Notes under the pieces: generated by a model
The model's database searches: none
Told to the model about the DNA's origin: nothing
The model's input: the letters and a program-made list of their open reading frames with translations, nothing else
DNA from: an uncultured Celeribacter sp.
GTDB lineage: Bacteria > Pseudomonadota > Alphaproteobacteria > Rhodobacterales > Rhodobacteraceae
Assembly: GCF_963676475.1 (NCBI RefSeq)
Contig: NZ_OY781107.1
Span: forward strand, 186,001-250,000
Reading direction: 5' to 3'
DNA length: 64,000 nt
Translations under genes and position numbers: made by a program
Shown: in pieces, positions 48,711 to 57,256 of the stretch
Position numbering within the stretch: the stretch's first letter is position 1
How the letters are laid out: each line of letters opens with the position of its first letter

Positions 48711-50176
48711 GCGATGCCTCCCAAACACACGTATTTCAGTTCAAGGAAATCTTCGATGCCATGGCGTGATCCTTCGCGACCCAGACCGGACATTTTAACC
48801 CCGCCAAAGGGCGCTTCTGCGGTGGAGATCAACCCGGTGTTGACCCCGACCATGCCGTATTCCAGCCCCTCCGAGACCCGGAAAATCCGCGCCACATCCT
48901 GAGCGTAGAAATAGGAGGCGAGGCCGAATTCGGTGTCATTGGCGGCCTGGATCGCCTCGGCTTCGTCGGTGAAGCGGAACAGCGGGGCGACGGGGCCAAA
49001 GGTTTCCTCACGCGCGACCGCCATATCGGAGGTTACATCGGCCAGAACCGTCGGCTCATAGAAGGTGCCGCCCAGAGCATGGGGTTTGCCGCCCGCAAGC
49101 ACGCGGCCGCCTTTCTCCACCACGTCCGTCACATGGCTTTGCACTTTTTCAAGTGCGCTCTCGTCGATCAGCGGACCAAGTTCGACGCCGCTCTCCATGC
49201 CGTTGCCGGTGCGCAGGTTTGAGACCGCCTTGGCCAGTTTCTCGGCGAAGGCGTCATAGACCGCGTCCTGCACATAGATGCGGTTGGCGCAGACACAGGT
49301 CTGGCCATTGTTGCGGAACTTGGCGATCAGAGCGCCTTCGACAGCGGCGTCGAGATCAGCATCGTCAAAGACGATAAACGGCGCGTTGCCGCCCAATTCC
49401 AGCCCGAGTTTCTTGATCGTCGGCGCCGATTGCGCGTAGAGCATCGCGCCGATTTCGGTCGAGCCGGTGAAGGTCAATTTGCGCACCACCGGGTTCTCGG
49501 TCAGCTCCGCACCGATCTGCGCAGCGGAGCCGGTGATGACGCTGAAGAGACCTTTGGGCAGTCCCGCACGCTCCGCCAGAACCGCCAAGGCGATGGCGGA
49601 ATAAGGCGTCTGGGAGGCGGGTTTCAACACCATGCCACAACCGGCGGCAAAGGCAGGCCCGGCCTTTCGCGTGATCATCGCATTGGGGAAGTTCCACGGC
49701 GTGATCGCAGCGACGACGCCGATGGGTTGCTTCATCACGAGGATGCGTTTGTCGGGCTGATGGCCGGGAATGGTTTCGCCGTAGACCCGGCGGGCCTCTT
49801 CGGCGAACCACTCGACAAAACTCGCGCCATAGGTGATCTCACCCGCGGCTTCCGCGAGAGGTTTACCCTGTTCCAAGGTCAAAATTTGCGCCAATGCTTC
49901 GCGATGCGCGATCATCAGATCGAACCATTTGCGCAACACGTTTGAGCGGTCTTTCGCGGTCCGTGCAGCCCAAGCCTTTTGCGCCTCTTCCGCCGCCTTG
50001 ACCGCCTTGGCGACCTCGACGCGGCCCAGTTTCGGGACGTAACCGATCAGCGCCCCATCGGCAGGGTTGTGCACGGCAATGCCGGTCTCCGGGTCAGCCT
50101 CGATCCAGTCTCCGGCAACCAGATTGGCGTCGCGCAAAAGCCCGGTGGCGCGCAGATCTTGCAAACTCAAACTCAT
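48707..50176 (-). CDS. NAD(P)-dependent succinate-semialdehyde dehydrogenase-like aldehyde dehydrogenase (GabD type)
   Basis: A 489-residue aldehyde dehydrogenase. It has ITPWNFPNAMITRKAGPAFA, the catalytic Glu in LGLELGGNAPFIV, the catalytic Cys in NNGQTCVCANRIYV, and EETFGPVAPLFRF. Closest relatives in this subfamily are succinate-semialdehyde dehydrogenases. It probably oxidises an aldehyde released by the adjacent dehydrogenase complex or another pathway enzyme. ATG 50176 is preferred over 50182 because GGAGG is 7 bases upstream and the stop of the AroE-like gene overlaps (TGA at 50179-50181). Exact substrate is open; succinate semialdehyde is the family default. Confidence 0.88.
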   Translation of the reverse strand: MSLSLQDLRATGLLRDANLVAGDWIEADPETGIAVHNPADGALIGYVPKLGRVEVAKAVKAAEEAQKAWAARTAKDRSNVLRKWFDLMIAHREALAQILTLEQGKPLAEAAGEITYGASFVEWFAEEARRVYGETIPGHQPDKRILVMKQPIGVVAAITPWNFPNAMITRKAGPAFAAGCGMVLKPASQTPYSAIALAVLAERAGLPKGLFSVITGSAAQIGAELTENPVVRKLTFTGSTEIGAMLYAQSAPTIKKLGLELGGNAPFIVFDDADLDAAVEGALIAKFRNNGQTCVCANRIYVQDAVYDAFAEKLAKAVSNLRTGNGMESGVELGPLIDESALEKVQSHVTDVVEKGGRVLAGGKPHALGGTFYEPTVLADVTSDMAVAREETFGPVAPLFRFTDEAEAIQAANDTEFGLASYFYAQDVARIFRVSEGLEYGMVGVNTGLISTAEAPFGGVKMSGLGREGSRHGIEDFLELKYVCLGGIA

Positions 50177-50178
50177 TT

Positions 50179-50970
50179 TCATTCCTCCTCATGCGTCAGA
50201 AACCGCAGCATCTCCGTCAACTGCTCCTCCAACATGTGATGCCCCGGATGGATCATGAGACCGCGCGCCTCGGCGGCGTGCAAAAGCGGTGTGATCTCCG
50301 GCTGCATGATGACTTCGGCGACCAAGGTGCCGGGGTCGAGTGTGTCCGGATCGAAGGGCAGAACATCCTCGGGTTTGAGGCCCAAAGAAGTGCCGTTGAT
50401 CGCGATGTCATGCCCGGCGGGGTCGGTGGCGGCGGCGAAATCCACATCGGGGAAATGCGCGGCCAGCCGCGCGATCAGGGCCTCGGCTTTCGCAACGGAG
50501 CGGTTCGCCACGGTCAGCGCGGCAATGCCACGGTCCGCCAGCGCAAAGGCGATCGCACTGGCCGCGCCGCCTGCGCCCGCAAGGAACACACGCTTGCCGA
50601 AAAGCGTCACACCCGCCTGCTCCAACCCGCGTGCAAAGCCTTCGCCGTCGAGGATATCGCCGTAGAGCGCCCCGTCCGACCTGCGCCGGATGACATTAAC
50701 GCTTTGCGCCGCCGCCGCGCGCGCGCTCAGCGCATCGCAGAGCGCAGGCACAGCGGTTTTATGCGGCACGGTGACCACGGCGCCCGCGAAATTGCGCGCG
50801 CCTGCGAGACCTTTGAGCATCGGCTCCAATGCCTCGGGCGGCACTTCGAGCGGGACCAAAACGGCGTCCACGCCGTCGGCCTCAAACCGCGCGTTAAGTG
50901 CCTGTGGCGTGCGTACATGGGTGACCGGATCGGCGAGGATCGCCAGAGTTTTGGTGTGCCCCGTGATCAT
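50179..50970 (-). CDS. Shikimate dehydrogenase-like (AroE/SDH family) protein with altered substrate motif
   Basis: A 263-residue NAD(P)-dependent oxidoreductase of the shikimate dehydrogenase superfamily. The N-terminal substrate domain has VVTVPHKTAVPALCD with the catalytic Lys (about residue 71) and GDILDGEGF with the Asp. The NAD(P) domain is VFLAGAGGAASAIAFALADR, followed by ANRS. The usual carboxylate-binding HSxSP motif is changed to HVRTP near residue 20, so a true shikimate substrate is unlikely. It is co-transcribed with the aldehyde dehydrogenase and acyltransferase genes. It more likely reduces or oxidises an intermediate of the pathway, such as a hydroxy/oxo acid; function is inferred from family only. 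Confidence 0.8.
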   Translation of the reverse strand: MITGHTKTLAILADPVTHVRTPQALNARFEADGVDAVLVPLEVPPEALEPMLKGLAGARNFAGAVVTVPHKTAVPALCDALSARAAAAQSVNVIRRRSDGALYGDILDGEGFARGLEQAGVTLFGKRVFLAGAGGAASAIAFALADRGIAALTVANRSVAKAEALIARLAAHFPDVDFAAATDPAGHDIAINGTSLGLKPEDVLPFDPDTLDPGTLVAEVIMQPEITPLLHAAEARGLMIHPGHHMLEEQLTEMLRFLTHEEE

Positions 50971-50971
50971 G

Positions 50972-52204
50972 TTACACCAACAGGCTCATCGGGCTTTCGA
51001 TACCCGCTTTGAAGGCCGCCAACCACTGCGCGCCCACGGCGCCATCGACGGTGCGGTGATCGACCGACAGGGTCACGCTCATGACCGGAGCCAGCACGAT
51101 CTGATCGCCGCGCCCAACGGGGCGTTTTTCTGCCGCCCCGACGGCGAGGATACAGCTCTGCGGCGGGTTGATGATCGCGGAAAAGCTCTTGACCCCATAC
51201 ATGCCGAGGTTCGACAGAGAGAAGCCGCCACCTTGATACTCGTCGGGCTTGAGACGGCCTTCGCGGGCCTTGGCGGCCAGTGCTTTCATCTCGGAGGACA
51301 GCGTGCCGAGGCTCTTTTGATCGGCATTGCGCAGAACCGGCGTGATCAGCCCGCCGTCGGTTGCAACCGCCACGGAAATGTCGATGGATTTGAGCTGCAA
51401 CACCGCCTCATCGGTCCAGATCGCATTGGCGGCGGGCACTTTCGCGAGCGCGTTTGCGACCGCTTTGACGATGAAATCATTGACCGAAATCCGATCCGCC
51501 TTTTCGCGGCCCTCGTTGATCTGGGCCCGGAGCGCCATGAGCGCCTCGATGTCGCAATCAGCCTCAAGGTAGAAATGCGGCACGGTGGTTTTGGACTCGA
51601 GCAGCCGCCGCGCGATGGTCCGACGCATGCCGGTGTGGGGGATTTCCTCGTAGTCGCCGATGCCCGCGAGATTGGGCGCAGCGGCTTTGGCGACAGGGGT
51701 AGCCACAGGCGCGACAGCCCCGGCCTCGGCAGCGCGTTCCACGTCGATGCGCACGATGCGACCGCGCGGGCCGGACCCGGAAAGCCCCGACAAATCAACG
51801 CCTTTCTGTGCTGCGATCCGGCGGGCGAGCGGCGAGGCCGCAATCTTGTCGGAGGATTTCGCCACCGGGATTGCTTCGGCTTTCGGGGCCTCAACCAGCG
51901 CTTCGACCGTTTCCGCAGACGCCGCCCCACCCGGCGTATAGCCGTCCAGCACAGAGGCGTCTTCACCGTCGAGCAACAGAACCGCGATCACCGCATTCAC
52001 ATCGGCGCGCTCGCCGGCGGGGGTGAGGATCTTGCCCAACACCCCGTCCGTGTCGGCCTCGAATTCCATCGTCGCCTTGTCGGTTTCGACCTCGGCCAAT
52101 GTGTCCCCGGCGGTCACGGCCTCGCCTTCGGCCTTGAGCCAATTGGCGATCACCGCATCTTCCATTCCGGCGGAGAGCGAGGGCAGTATGATTTCCTTGG
52201 GCAT
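50972..52204 (-). CDS. Dihydrolipoamide acyltransferase (E2) of a 2-oxoacid/acetoin-type dehydrogenase complex
   Basis: A 410-residue E2. The lipoyl domain (residues 1-78) has the modified Lys43 in ETDKATM. A peripheral-subunit-binding domain at about 123-156 (SPLARRIAAQKGVDLSGLSG) is followed by the catalytic domain with GMRRTIARRLLESKTTVPHF and DHRTVDGAVGAQW (His383, Asp387). ATG 52204 is chosen because GAGAGAAGAC is just upstream. It follows the fused E1 gene by 11 bases. It would transfer the acyl group to CoA and pass electrons to the E3 encoded downstream. A single lipoyl domain, as here, is normal for alphaproteobacterial and acetoin-type E2s. Confidence 0.93.
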   Translation of the reverse strand: MPKEIILPSLSAGMEDAVIANWLKAEGEAVTAGDTLAEVETDKATMEFEADTDGVLGKILTPAGERADVNAVIAVLLLDGEDASVLDGYTPGGAASAETVEALVEAPKAEAIPVAKSSDKIAASPLARRIAAQKGVDLSGLSGSGPRGRIVRIDVERAAEAGAVAPVATPVAKAAAPNLAGIGDYEEIPHTGMRRTIARRLLESKTTVPHFYLEADCDIEALMALRAQINEGREKADRISVNDFIVKAVANALAKVPAANAIWTDEAVLQLKSIDISVAVATDGGLITPVLRNADQKSLGTLSSEMKALAAKAREGRLKPDEYQGGGFSLSNLGMYGVKSFSAIINPPQSCILAVGAAEKRPVGRGDQIVLAPVMSVTLSVDHRTVDGAVGAQWLAAFKAGIESPMSLLV

Positions 52205-52215
52205 GTCTTCTCTCC

Positions 52216-54417
52216 TTATTCCGCTGCCTCTGCCGCAAGCGGCAGACCCTGATCGGCCATGACCTCGCGCAGGCCCGCTTCGATGTCTTGCGGACGCGCG
52301 CAAGCCGCCGCCTCCAGGACTTTGGAAATGCTGGGCGAAGCTTCCGCGCCATGCACCCGTTTGATCGGCTGATCGAGGAAGTCGAAACAGCGGCGCTGAA
52401 TCTCATCGGCAAGCCAGCCGCCATAAGACGTGCCAGAGGCGCCCTGTTCGACGATCAACACATTTCCGGTCTTCTCGATGGAGGCCTCGATGGTTTCCCA
52501 ATCAAGCCCGGCGCGATCAAGGCTGCGCAGGTCGATGATCTCAGCATCCACACCTAGACGCTCGACCACCTCGCGGGTCTTTTCGACCATGGCGAGATAG
52601 GTCAGCACGGTGACGCGCGCGCCTTCGCGGACGACTTTGGCTTTGCCCAGCGGGATCATGTAGTCGAGATCATCCACCGGCCCGACGCCTTTCGACGCGT
52701 AGAGATCGACATGTTCGATCACCAGAACCGGGTCCTCGCACTGAAGCGCCGCGTTCATCAGCCCGACATAGTCATAAGGCGTCGAGGGCGCGACGATGCG
52801 CCAGCCGGGGGCGGTCGCGAAAATCCCCGCCGGGTCCATCGAGTGCTGCGAACCATAGCCCGTACCCATCGCCACTTTCGTGCGCAAAACCAAAGGCATA
52901 GCATTGTCGCCGCCGAACATGTGACGCGCCTTGCCGATCTGGTTGAACACCTGATCCGCGGCCACCCACATGAAATCCGGGTACATGAATTCGATCACCG
53001 GCCGCACGCGCCCGTCGGCAGCCATACCGGCGGCGAGGCCCGTAAAGGCGTTCTCGGCAATCGGCGTGCCGAGGCAGCGATCCGGGAACTTGTCCGAGAG
53101 GCCTTTGGTCGCGCCATTGGTGCCGCCTTTGAGACGATGCACATCCTCGCCCATGACAACGACGCGTTCGTCCGTCTCCATCCGGCGCATCATCACATCG
53201 GCCACGGCGTCGATGAATTTCACATTGTCCTTGAGCGTGCCGGAAAACTCTTCCTGCTCCTCAAAACGCACACCCTCGAATTCCGAGAGATCGCCACGCA
53301 GACCGAAATCGCGGAAGCTTTCTTCGGGCCAGAGCGCCGGTTTGATGCGACGTTTGCCGTCGACCTCTTCGATCAGCTCGCCCGCGATCTCTTCCATCAT
53401 CTCTTGCGCCTGAGTGCGCAGGTCTTCGATGGCTTGCGCGCCGATGATCTGACGCTCCATCAGGTCGCGCGCCATGGCGTCGAGCGGATCGCGGCCCCGC
53501 CATTCCTGTTCTTCTTCCTTCGTGCGATAGCCGAAGGCGGAGCCCGGAAGCGCGCCGTTTTGGTGGAAATAGCGGTAGACATCGGCCTCGATCACCACCG
53601 GACCTTCGCCCGCGCGCATGATCTTATTGGCTTCCTCGGAGGCCAGATAGACCGACAGCGCGTCCATGCCGTCCACCTTCAGCGCCGGGATGCCAAAGGC
53701 CAGACCGCGCGCCGAAAGCCGCGTCTCGGCGGTGACTTCTTCGACATGGGTCGACACGGCGTAGCGGTTGTTTTCAATGAAGAAACAGATCGGCAGCTTC
53801 CACGCGGCGGCGATGTTCATCGTCTCCAAAACAGATCCAATATTGACCGCGCCATCGCCGAAATAGGTGTAGACGACATCGCCCGTGCCCGCCTGTTTAT
53901 GTGCCCAGGCCGCACCCGCCGCCATGGGGACACCGCCGCCGACAATCGCATTGGTGCCAAGGTTGCCGCTTTCGGCCCAACGCAGGTGCATAGACCCACC
54001 GCGGCCTTGGCAGAAGCCCTCGGAGAGACCGAGAATTTCCGACAGGGTGCGTTTCGACAGATGCCGCAGCGTCTCGCCAAAGCTCTTTTCCGGGTCGATC
54101 CCCTCGGGTGCGGCATAGGCCAGCGCCTTGGCGAGGAACTGATGGTGCGCGCGGTGCGACCCGTTCACCTGATCGGAGCCGCGCATCGCCATGGCGGAGC
54201 CGACCGCGCCGCCCTCCTGACCAATCGCGGAGTGCGCAGGCCCGTGCACAAGCCCCTGCCCCGCCAGATCGAGCACCTTCTCTTCGAAGGCACGAATGAG
54301 GTGCAATTGGCTGAGCATCGTGCGCCCGACGGTGGGGTCAAGCTCGGTGCGATCCTCCTTGGAGGCTTTGATGTCACGCCAGAAGGCTTTCGGCGTCAGA
54401 TCGTCATAGATCGGCAT
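52216..54417 (-). CDS. E1 component, alpha and beta subunits fused (acetoin/2-oxoacid dehydrogenase type)
   Basis: A 733-residue TPP-dependent E1 in one polypeptide. The alpha half (about 1-340) has GAGVPMAAGAAWAHK-like VGGGVPMAAGAAWAHKQAGT, the TPP motif YTYFGDGAVNIGSVLETMNI near residue 190 and FFIENNRYAVST. The beta half (about 385-720) has VVMGEDVHRLKGG, LGTPIAENAFTGLAAGMAAD and EFMYPDFMWVAADQVFNQIG. Subunit fusion is rarer than separate E1 genes. It decarboxylates or cleaves the substrate and reductively acylates E2. ATG 54417 lies just downstream of an SDR gene (12-base gap). A 2-oxoacid or a diketone/acetoin-like compound fits; the family does not settle it. Confidence 0.9.
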   Translation of the reverse strand: MPIYDDLTPKAFWRDIKASKEDRTELDPTVGRTMLSQLHLIRAFEEKVLDLAGQGLVHGPAHSAIGQEGGAVGSAMAMRGSDQVNGSHRAHHQFLAKALAYAAPEGIDPEKSFGETLRHLSKRTLSEILGLSEGFCQGRGGSMHLRWAESGNLGTNAIVGGGVPMAAGAAWAHKQAGTGDVVYTYFGDGAVNIGSVLETMNIAAAWKLPICFFIENNRYAVSTHVEEVTAETRLSARGLAFGIPALKVDGMDALSVYLASEEANKIMRAGEGPVVIEADVYRYFHQNGALPGSAFGYRTKEEEQEWRGRDPLDAMARDLMERQIIGAQAIEDLRTQAQEMMEEIAGELIEEVDGKRRIKPALWPEESFRDFGLRGDLSEFEGVRFEEQEEFSGTLKDNVKFIDAVADVMMRRMETDERVVVMGEDVHRLKGGTNGATKGLSDKFPDRCLGTPIAENAFTGLAAGMAADGRVRPVIEFMYPDFMWVAADQVFNQIGKARHMFGGDNAMPLVLRTKVAMGTGYGSQHSMDPAGIFATAPGWRIVAPSTPYDYVGLMNAALQCEDPVLVIEHVDLYASKGVGPVDDLDYMIPLGKAKVVREGARVTVLTYLAMVEKTREVVERLGVDAEIIDLRSLDRAGLDWETIEASIEKTGNVLIVEQGASGTSYGGWLADEIQRRCFDFLDQPIKRVHGAEASPSISKVLEAAACARPQDIEAGLREVMADQGLPLAAEAAE

Positions 54418-54429
54418 GAGAGATGTCCT

Positions 54430-55206
54430 TTACAAATAGCTGTAGGAGGACCAGCCACCATCGGCGACCAGCGTTTGGCCGGTCACATAGGCGGAGGCGT
54501 CCGAAGCGAGAAACAGGGAGGCGGAGGCGATTTCCTCGGGCGTGCCGAGACGTCCGGCGGGCACCCGCGCGTTGAGAGCGTCCAAATCAAGTCGACCCTG
54601 CGCGGCGAGCGTTTCGGTCAGCGCAGTGCGCACGTAACCGGGCGCGATGGCGTTGACGCGGATCTTGCGGTCGGCCCATTCGATGGCCAGCACTTTCGTG
54701 AGCGCCACAACGCCCGCCTTGGCGGCGCAGTAAGCGGCACGTTCCGGGGCCGTGACGACGCCATACATCGAGGCGGTGTTGACGATGCTGCCGCCGCCTT
54801 GTTCGGCCATGACACGACCGGCGGCCTGAGCGACGAAAAACGCACCGTTGAGATTGACGTCGATGCCTCGGCGCCAGGTGGACTCGTCGAGATCGAGTGA
54901 GGGCGCATTGCAGGAGATGCCCGCGTTGTTCATCACCACATCGAGCCGTCCGCCAAAGGCCACCGCCGCCTCACAGGCCGCTTCCACCGCCGCCGGATCG
55001 GTGATCGAGCCCGCAAGGGCTGTGACCTGTCCGGGGTGATCCGCGTTCAGCGTATCCGCCGCCGCCCGCACGCCGTCCTCGTCCAGATCGAAAAGGACGG
55101 TCTTGGCGCCCGCGCCCACAAAAGCGCGCGCCATGGCAAGGCCGAGGCCCGAAGCAGCGCCCGTCACAAGCGCGGTGCGTCCGGTGAAATCGAACGTGAT
55201 GGTCAT
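54430..55206 (-). CDS. Short-chain dehydrogenase/reductase (SDR), first of two in the Liv operon
   Basis: A 258-residue classical SDR. Motifs are TGAASGLGLAMARAF, NNAGISCN, the catalytic Ser in NTASMYGVV and the pair Tyr-Lys in AAYCAAKAGVVAL. The C-terminal region LFLASDASAYVTGQTLVADG is typical of the family. It lies 82 bp downstream of the second SDR and 12 bp before the E1 gene, in one transcription unit. It would catalyse one of the redox steps that prepare the compound for cleavage by the dehydrogenase complex. Substrate unknown. Confidence 0.9.
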   Translation of the reverse strand: MTITFDFTGRTALVTGAASGLGLAMARAFVGAGAKTVLFDLDEDGVRAAADTLNADHPGQVTALAGSITDPAAVEAACEAAVAFGGRLDVVMNNAGISCNAPSLDLDESTWRRGIDVNLNGAFFVAQAAGRVMAEQGGGSIVNTASMYGVVTAPERAAYCAAKAGVVALTKVLAIEWADRKIRVNAIAPGYVRTALTETLAAQGRLDLDALNARVPAGRLGTPEEIASASLFLASDASAYVTGQTLVADGGWSSYSYL

Positions 55207-55287
55207 GATAATTCTCCTCCGATCCCGGAAACGCCCTCCTCGGGTCGCCGGGTTGAAAACAGTTAAATTTCTGCGCGTTGCGCTGGC

Positions 55288-56028
55288 TCAGCTCATATAA
55301 AGCCCGCCGTTGACGTGAATGGTTTCGCCGTTCACAAAACTTGCCGCCTCGCTGCACAGGAACGCGATGACGGTGGCGATCTCGGACGCCTGTCCGGTCC
55401 GTCCCATCGGCGTGTGCCTGAGTGTGTCGTCGCCCCGCGTCGCGATCAGATCGCGCGTCATCGGCGTGTCGATCACACCGGGCGCCACGACATTGACCCG
55501 CGTTTTCGGCGCCAACTCATTGGCGAGCGCCCGGGTCATGGCGCTGATGGCGCCTTTCGAGGCGCCATAATGCGCGTTGGTCTTGGCGCCACGATGGGCG
55601 GCCAGCGAGCTGAGGTTGACGATGGACGATCCGGCTTTCAAATGGTCGACCGAGCGGCGGGTGAGGTAGAAGACGCCATCGAGGTTGATGGACAGGGTAC
55701 GGCGCCACTGGTCATCCGTCATCTCGGCGAAAGGCTCCGCCATATAGATGCCGGCGGAGGGCACGAGAAAGTCGATGCCACCGAGTTTGGCCGCGACTGC
55801 GACGATCCGGTCGGCGTCATCGGGATTGGCGGCGTCCACGGCGAGCGTTTCAATCGTGCCGCCTTTCGGAGAGGTCAGCGTGGCGGCAAATTCCGCCAGC
55901 GCGGCACCATCGAGATCGGCCAGCACCAGATTGGCGCCAGCCGCGTGGAACAGCTCGGCCACGGCGCGACCGATGCCGCCATTGGCCCCCGTGAGAACCA
56001 ACGTGCGGTTGGTGAAATCGAACATCAT
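55288..56028 (-). CDS. Short-chain dehydrogenase/reductase (SDR), second in the Liv operon
   Basis: A 246-residue SDR. Motifs are TGANGGIGRAVAELF, DFLVPSAGIYMAEPF (a variant of the NNAG block), the catalytic Ser in NLSSLAAHR and Tyr-Lys in AHYGASKGAISAM, ending CSEAASFVNGETIHVNGG. The NNAG variant (PSAG) suggests a divergent member. Its start overlaps the stop of the VOC gene (ATGATG with TGA at 56025-56027). It belongs to the same operon as the transporter and the E1-E2-E3 genes. Substrate unknown. Confidence 0.88.
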   Translation of the reverse strand: MMFDFTNRTLVLTGANGGIGRAVAELFHAAGANLVLADLDGAALAEFAATLTSPKGGTIETLAVDAANPDDADRIVAVAAKLGGIDFLVPSAGIYMAEPFAEMTDDQWRRTLSINLDGVFYLTRRSVDHLKAGSSIVNLSSLAAHRGAKTNAHYGASKGAISAMTRALANELAPKTRVNVVAPGVIDTPMTRDLIATRGDDTLRHTPMGRTGQASEIATVIAFLCSEAASFVNGETIHVNGGLYMS

Positions 56029-56519
56029 GCCGACACCTCCGCAAGGTCTGCGCGATACGCGGTGACGTCGGCATATTCGACGACCTCGACGATATGCCCC
56101 TCCGGGTCGCGCAGGAAGGCGAGGAAGGTGCCGGGGCGCACCTCGACCGGCTCATCACCCGTCATCAAAGTGCCGCCCGCCGCGACCACGCGGGCCACAA
56201 CGGCGCGCAGATCATCGACGATGAAGGTCAGGTACATCGCTTCGTGGCGGTCCAGAATGTGGTCCGTTGGCTCAGGGCGCTCGGCCGGGGCGATCTCTGG
56301 CGCGAGCAATTTGATCCGTTCCCCCCAAGGCGTTTGCAGCCGCACGACACGGTAAGCGCCCCGGCTCAGCGCCGCGACATCCGCTTTTTCGGCGGGGACG
56401 GTCACATCAGCGGCAATCGTGAAGCCAAAGGCCTGTTGGTAAAATTCGAGCATCTTGGGCAGATCGCGCACGGTCAGCCCCATTTCCATCGGTGCGGTCA
56501 TGTTCATCGCAGATGTCAT
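56025..56519 (-). CDS. VOC-family (glyoxalase-like) protein
   Basis: A 164-residue small VOC protein. A single betaalpha-beta-beta-beta pattern is seen in MEMGLTVRDLPKMLEFYQQA and FTIAADVTVPAEKADVAALS, then EAMYLTFIVDDLRAVVARVV and FLRDPEGHIVEVVEYADVTA with the Glu metal ligand. ATG 56519 is chosen over 56906 because the protein-like region starts there and GGGAGGA is 9-10 bases upstream. It overlaps the SDR start and follows the LivF gene by 14 bases. It could be an isomerase, lyase or dioxygenase in the pathway; no finer call is possible. Confidence 0.8.
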   Translation of the reverse strand: MTSAMNMTAPMEMGLTVRDLPKMLEFYQQAFGFTIAADVTVPAEKADVAALSRGAYRVVRLQTPWGERIKLLAPEIAPAERPEPTDHILDRHEAMYLTFIVDDLRAVVARVVAAGGTLMTGDEPVEVRPGTFLAFLRDPEGHIVEVVEYADVTAYRADLAEVSA

Positions 56520-56533
56520 CACACGTTCCTCCC

Positions 56534-57256
56534 TTACACCGCGAGCCATTCGTCGGTGATCTCCGGCTTGGCATTCAACTCGTCGGGCGTGCCTTCGAAC
56601 ACGATCTGGCCGTGGCCCATGACACAGACCCGATGCGAGACCTGCATGGCGATGGTGAGCTTTTGCTCGACCAGCACCACGGAGACGCCGTGTTTGTTGA
56701 TGTCTTCGATCACCTCGCCGACGACGGTCACGATCTTGGGCGCGAGGCCTTCGGTCGGCTCGTCGATCAGCATCACAAGCGGGTTGCCCAGAAGCGAGCG
56801 GCACATGGTGAGCATTTGCTGTTCCCCGCCCGAAAGGCTTCCGGCGCGGGTGTTGCGGCGTTCCTTGAGGCGCGGGAAATAGGTGAACATCTGCTCGACG
56901 TCCCATTTCGGCGCGCCCTCCGGCCCGTTTTGGCGCCCCATTTCAAGGTTCTCATCGACGGTGAGGTTGAGGAAAATCTCACGCTCTTCGGGCACGTAAC
57001 CGATGCCACGCCGACAGATCGCAAAGCTGCGCTGTCCGGCCAGATCGACACCGTCGAGACGCACGTGGCCCTCAGACGGCGGCACCAGCCCCATGATGGA
57101 TTTCATCGTGGTCGAGCGCCCGGAGCCGTTGCGGCCCAGAAGGCTCACGACCTCACCACGCGCCACATCGAAAGTGACGCCGTGCAGGATGTGACTTTTA
57201 CCGTAATGGGCGTGCAGCCCCTCGACGGAGAGGATTGTATCGCTCACAGTCTCCAT
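56534..57256 (-). CDS. livF: Branched-chain-type ABC transporter ATPase (LivF)
   Basis: A 240-residue ATPase. Walker A is LLGRNGSGRSTTMKSI (GRS replaces the usual GKS), signature LSGGEQQMLTMCRSL and Walker B VMLIDEPTEGLAPKI. The Lys-to-Arg change in the P-loop is unusual and could reduce ATP binding, although the LivG partner keeps a normal P-loop. ATG 57256 overlaps the stop of the LivG gene (TGATG). It works with LivG, LivH and LivM. Because of the partial Walker A, activity deserves attention. Confidence 0.9.
   Translation of the reverse strand: METVSDTILSVEGLHAHYGKSHILHGVTFDVARGEVVSLLGRNGSGRSTTMKSIMGLVPPSEGHVRLDGVDLAGQRSFAICRRGIGYVPEEREIFLNLTVDENLEMGRQNGPEGAPKWDVEQMFTYFPRLKERRNTRAGSLSGGEQQMLTMCRSLLGNPLVMLIDEPTEGLAPKIVTVVGEVIEDINKHGVSVVLVEQKLTIAMQVSHRVCVMGHGQIVFEGTPDELNAKPEITDEWLAV

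Noticed and set aside
52711..54900. Long plus-strand open frame opposite the E1 gene
   Set aside because: Same argument: the opposite strand carries a complete TPP-dependent E1 with correct motifs.
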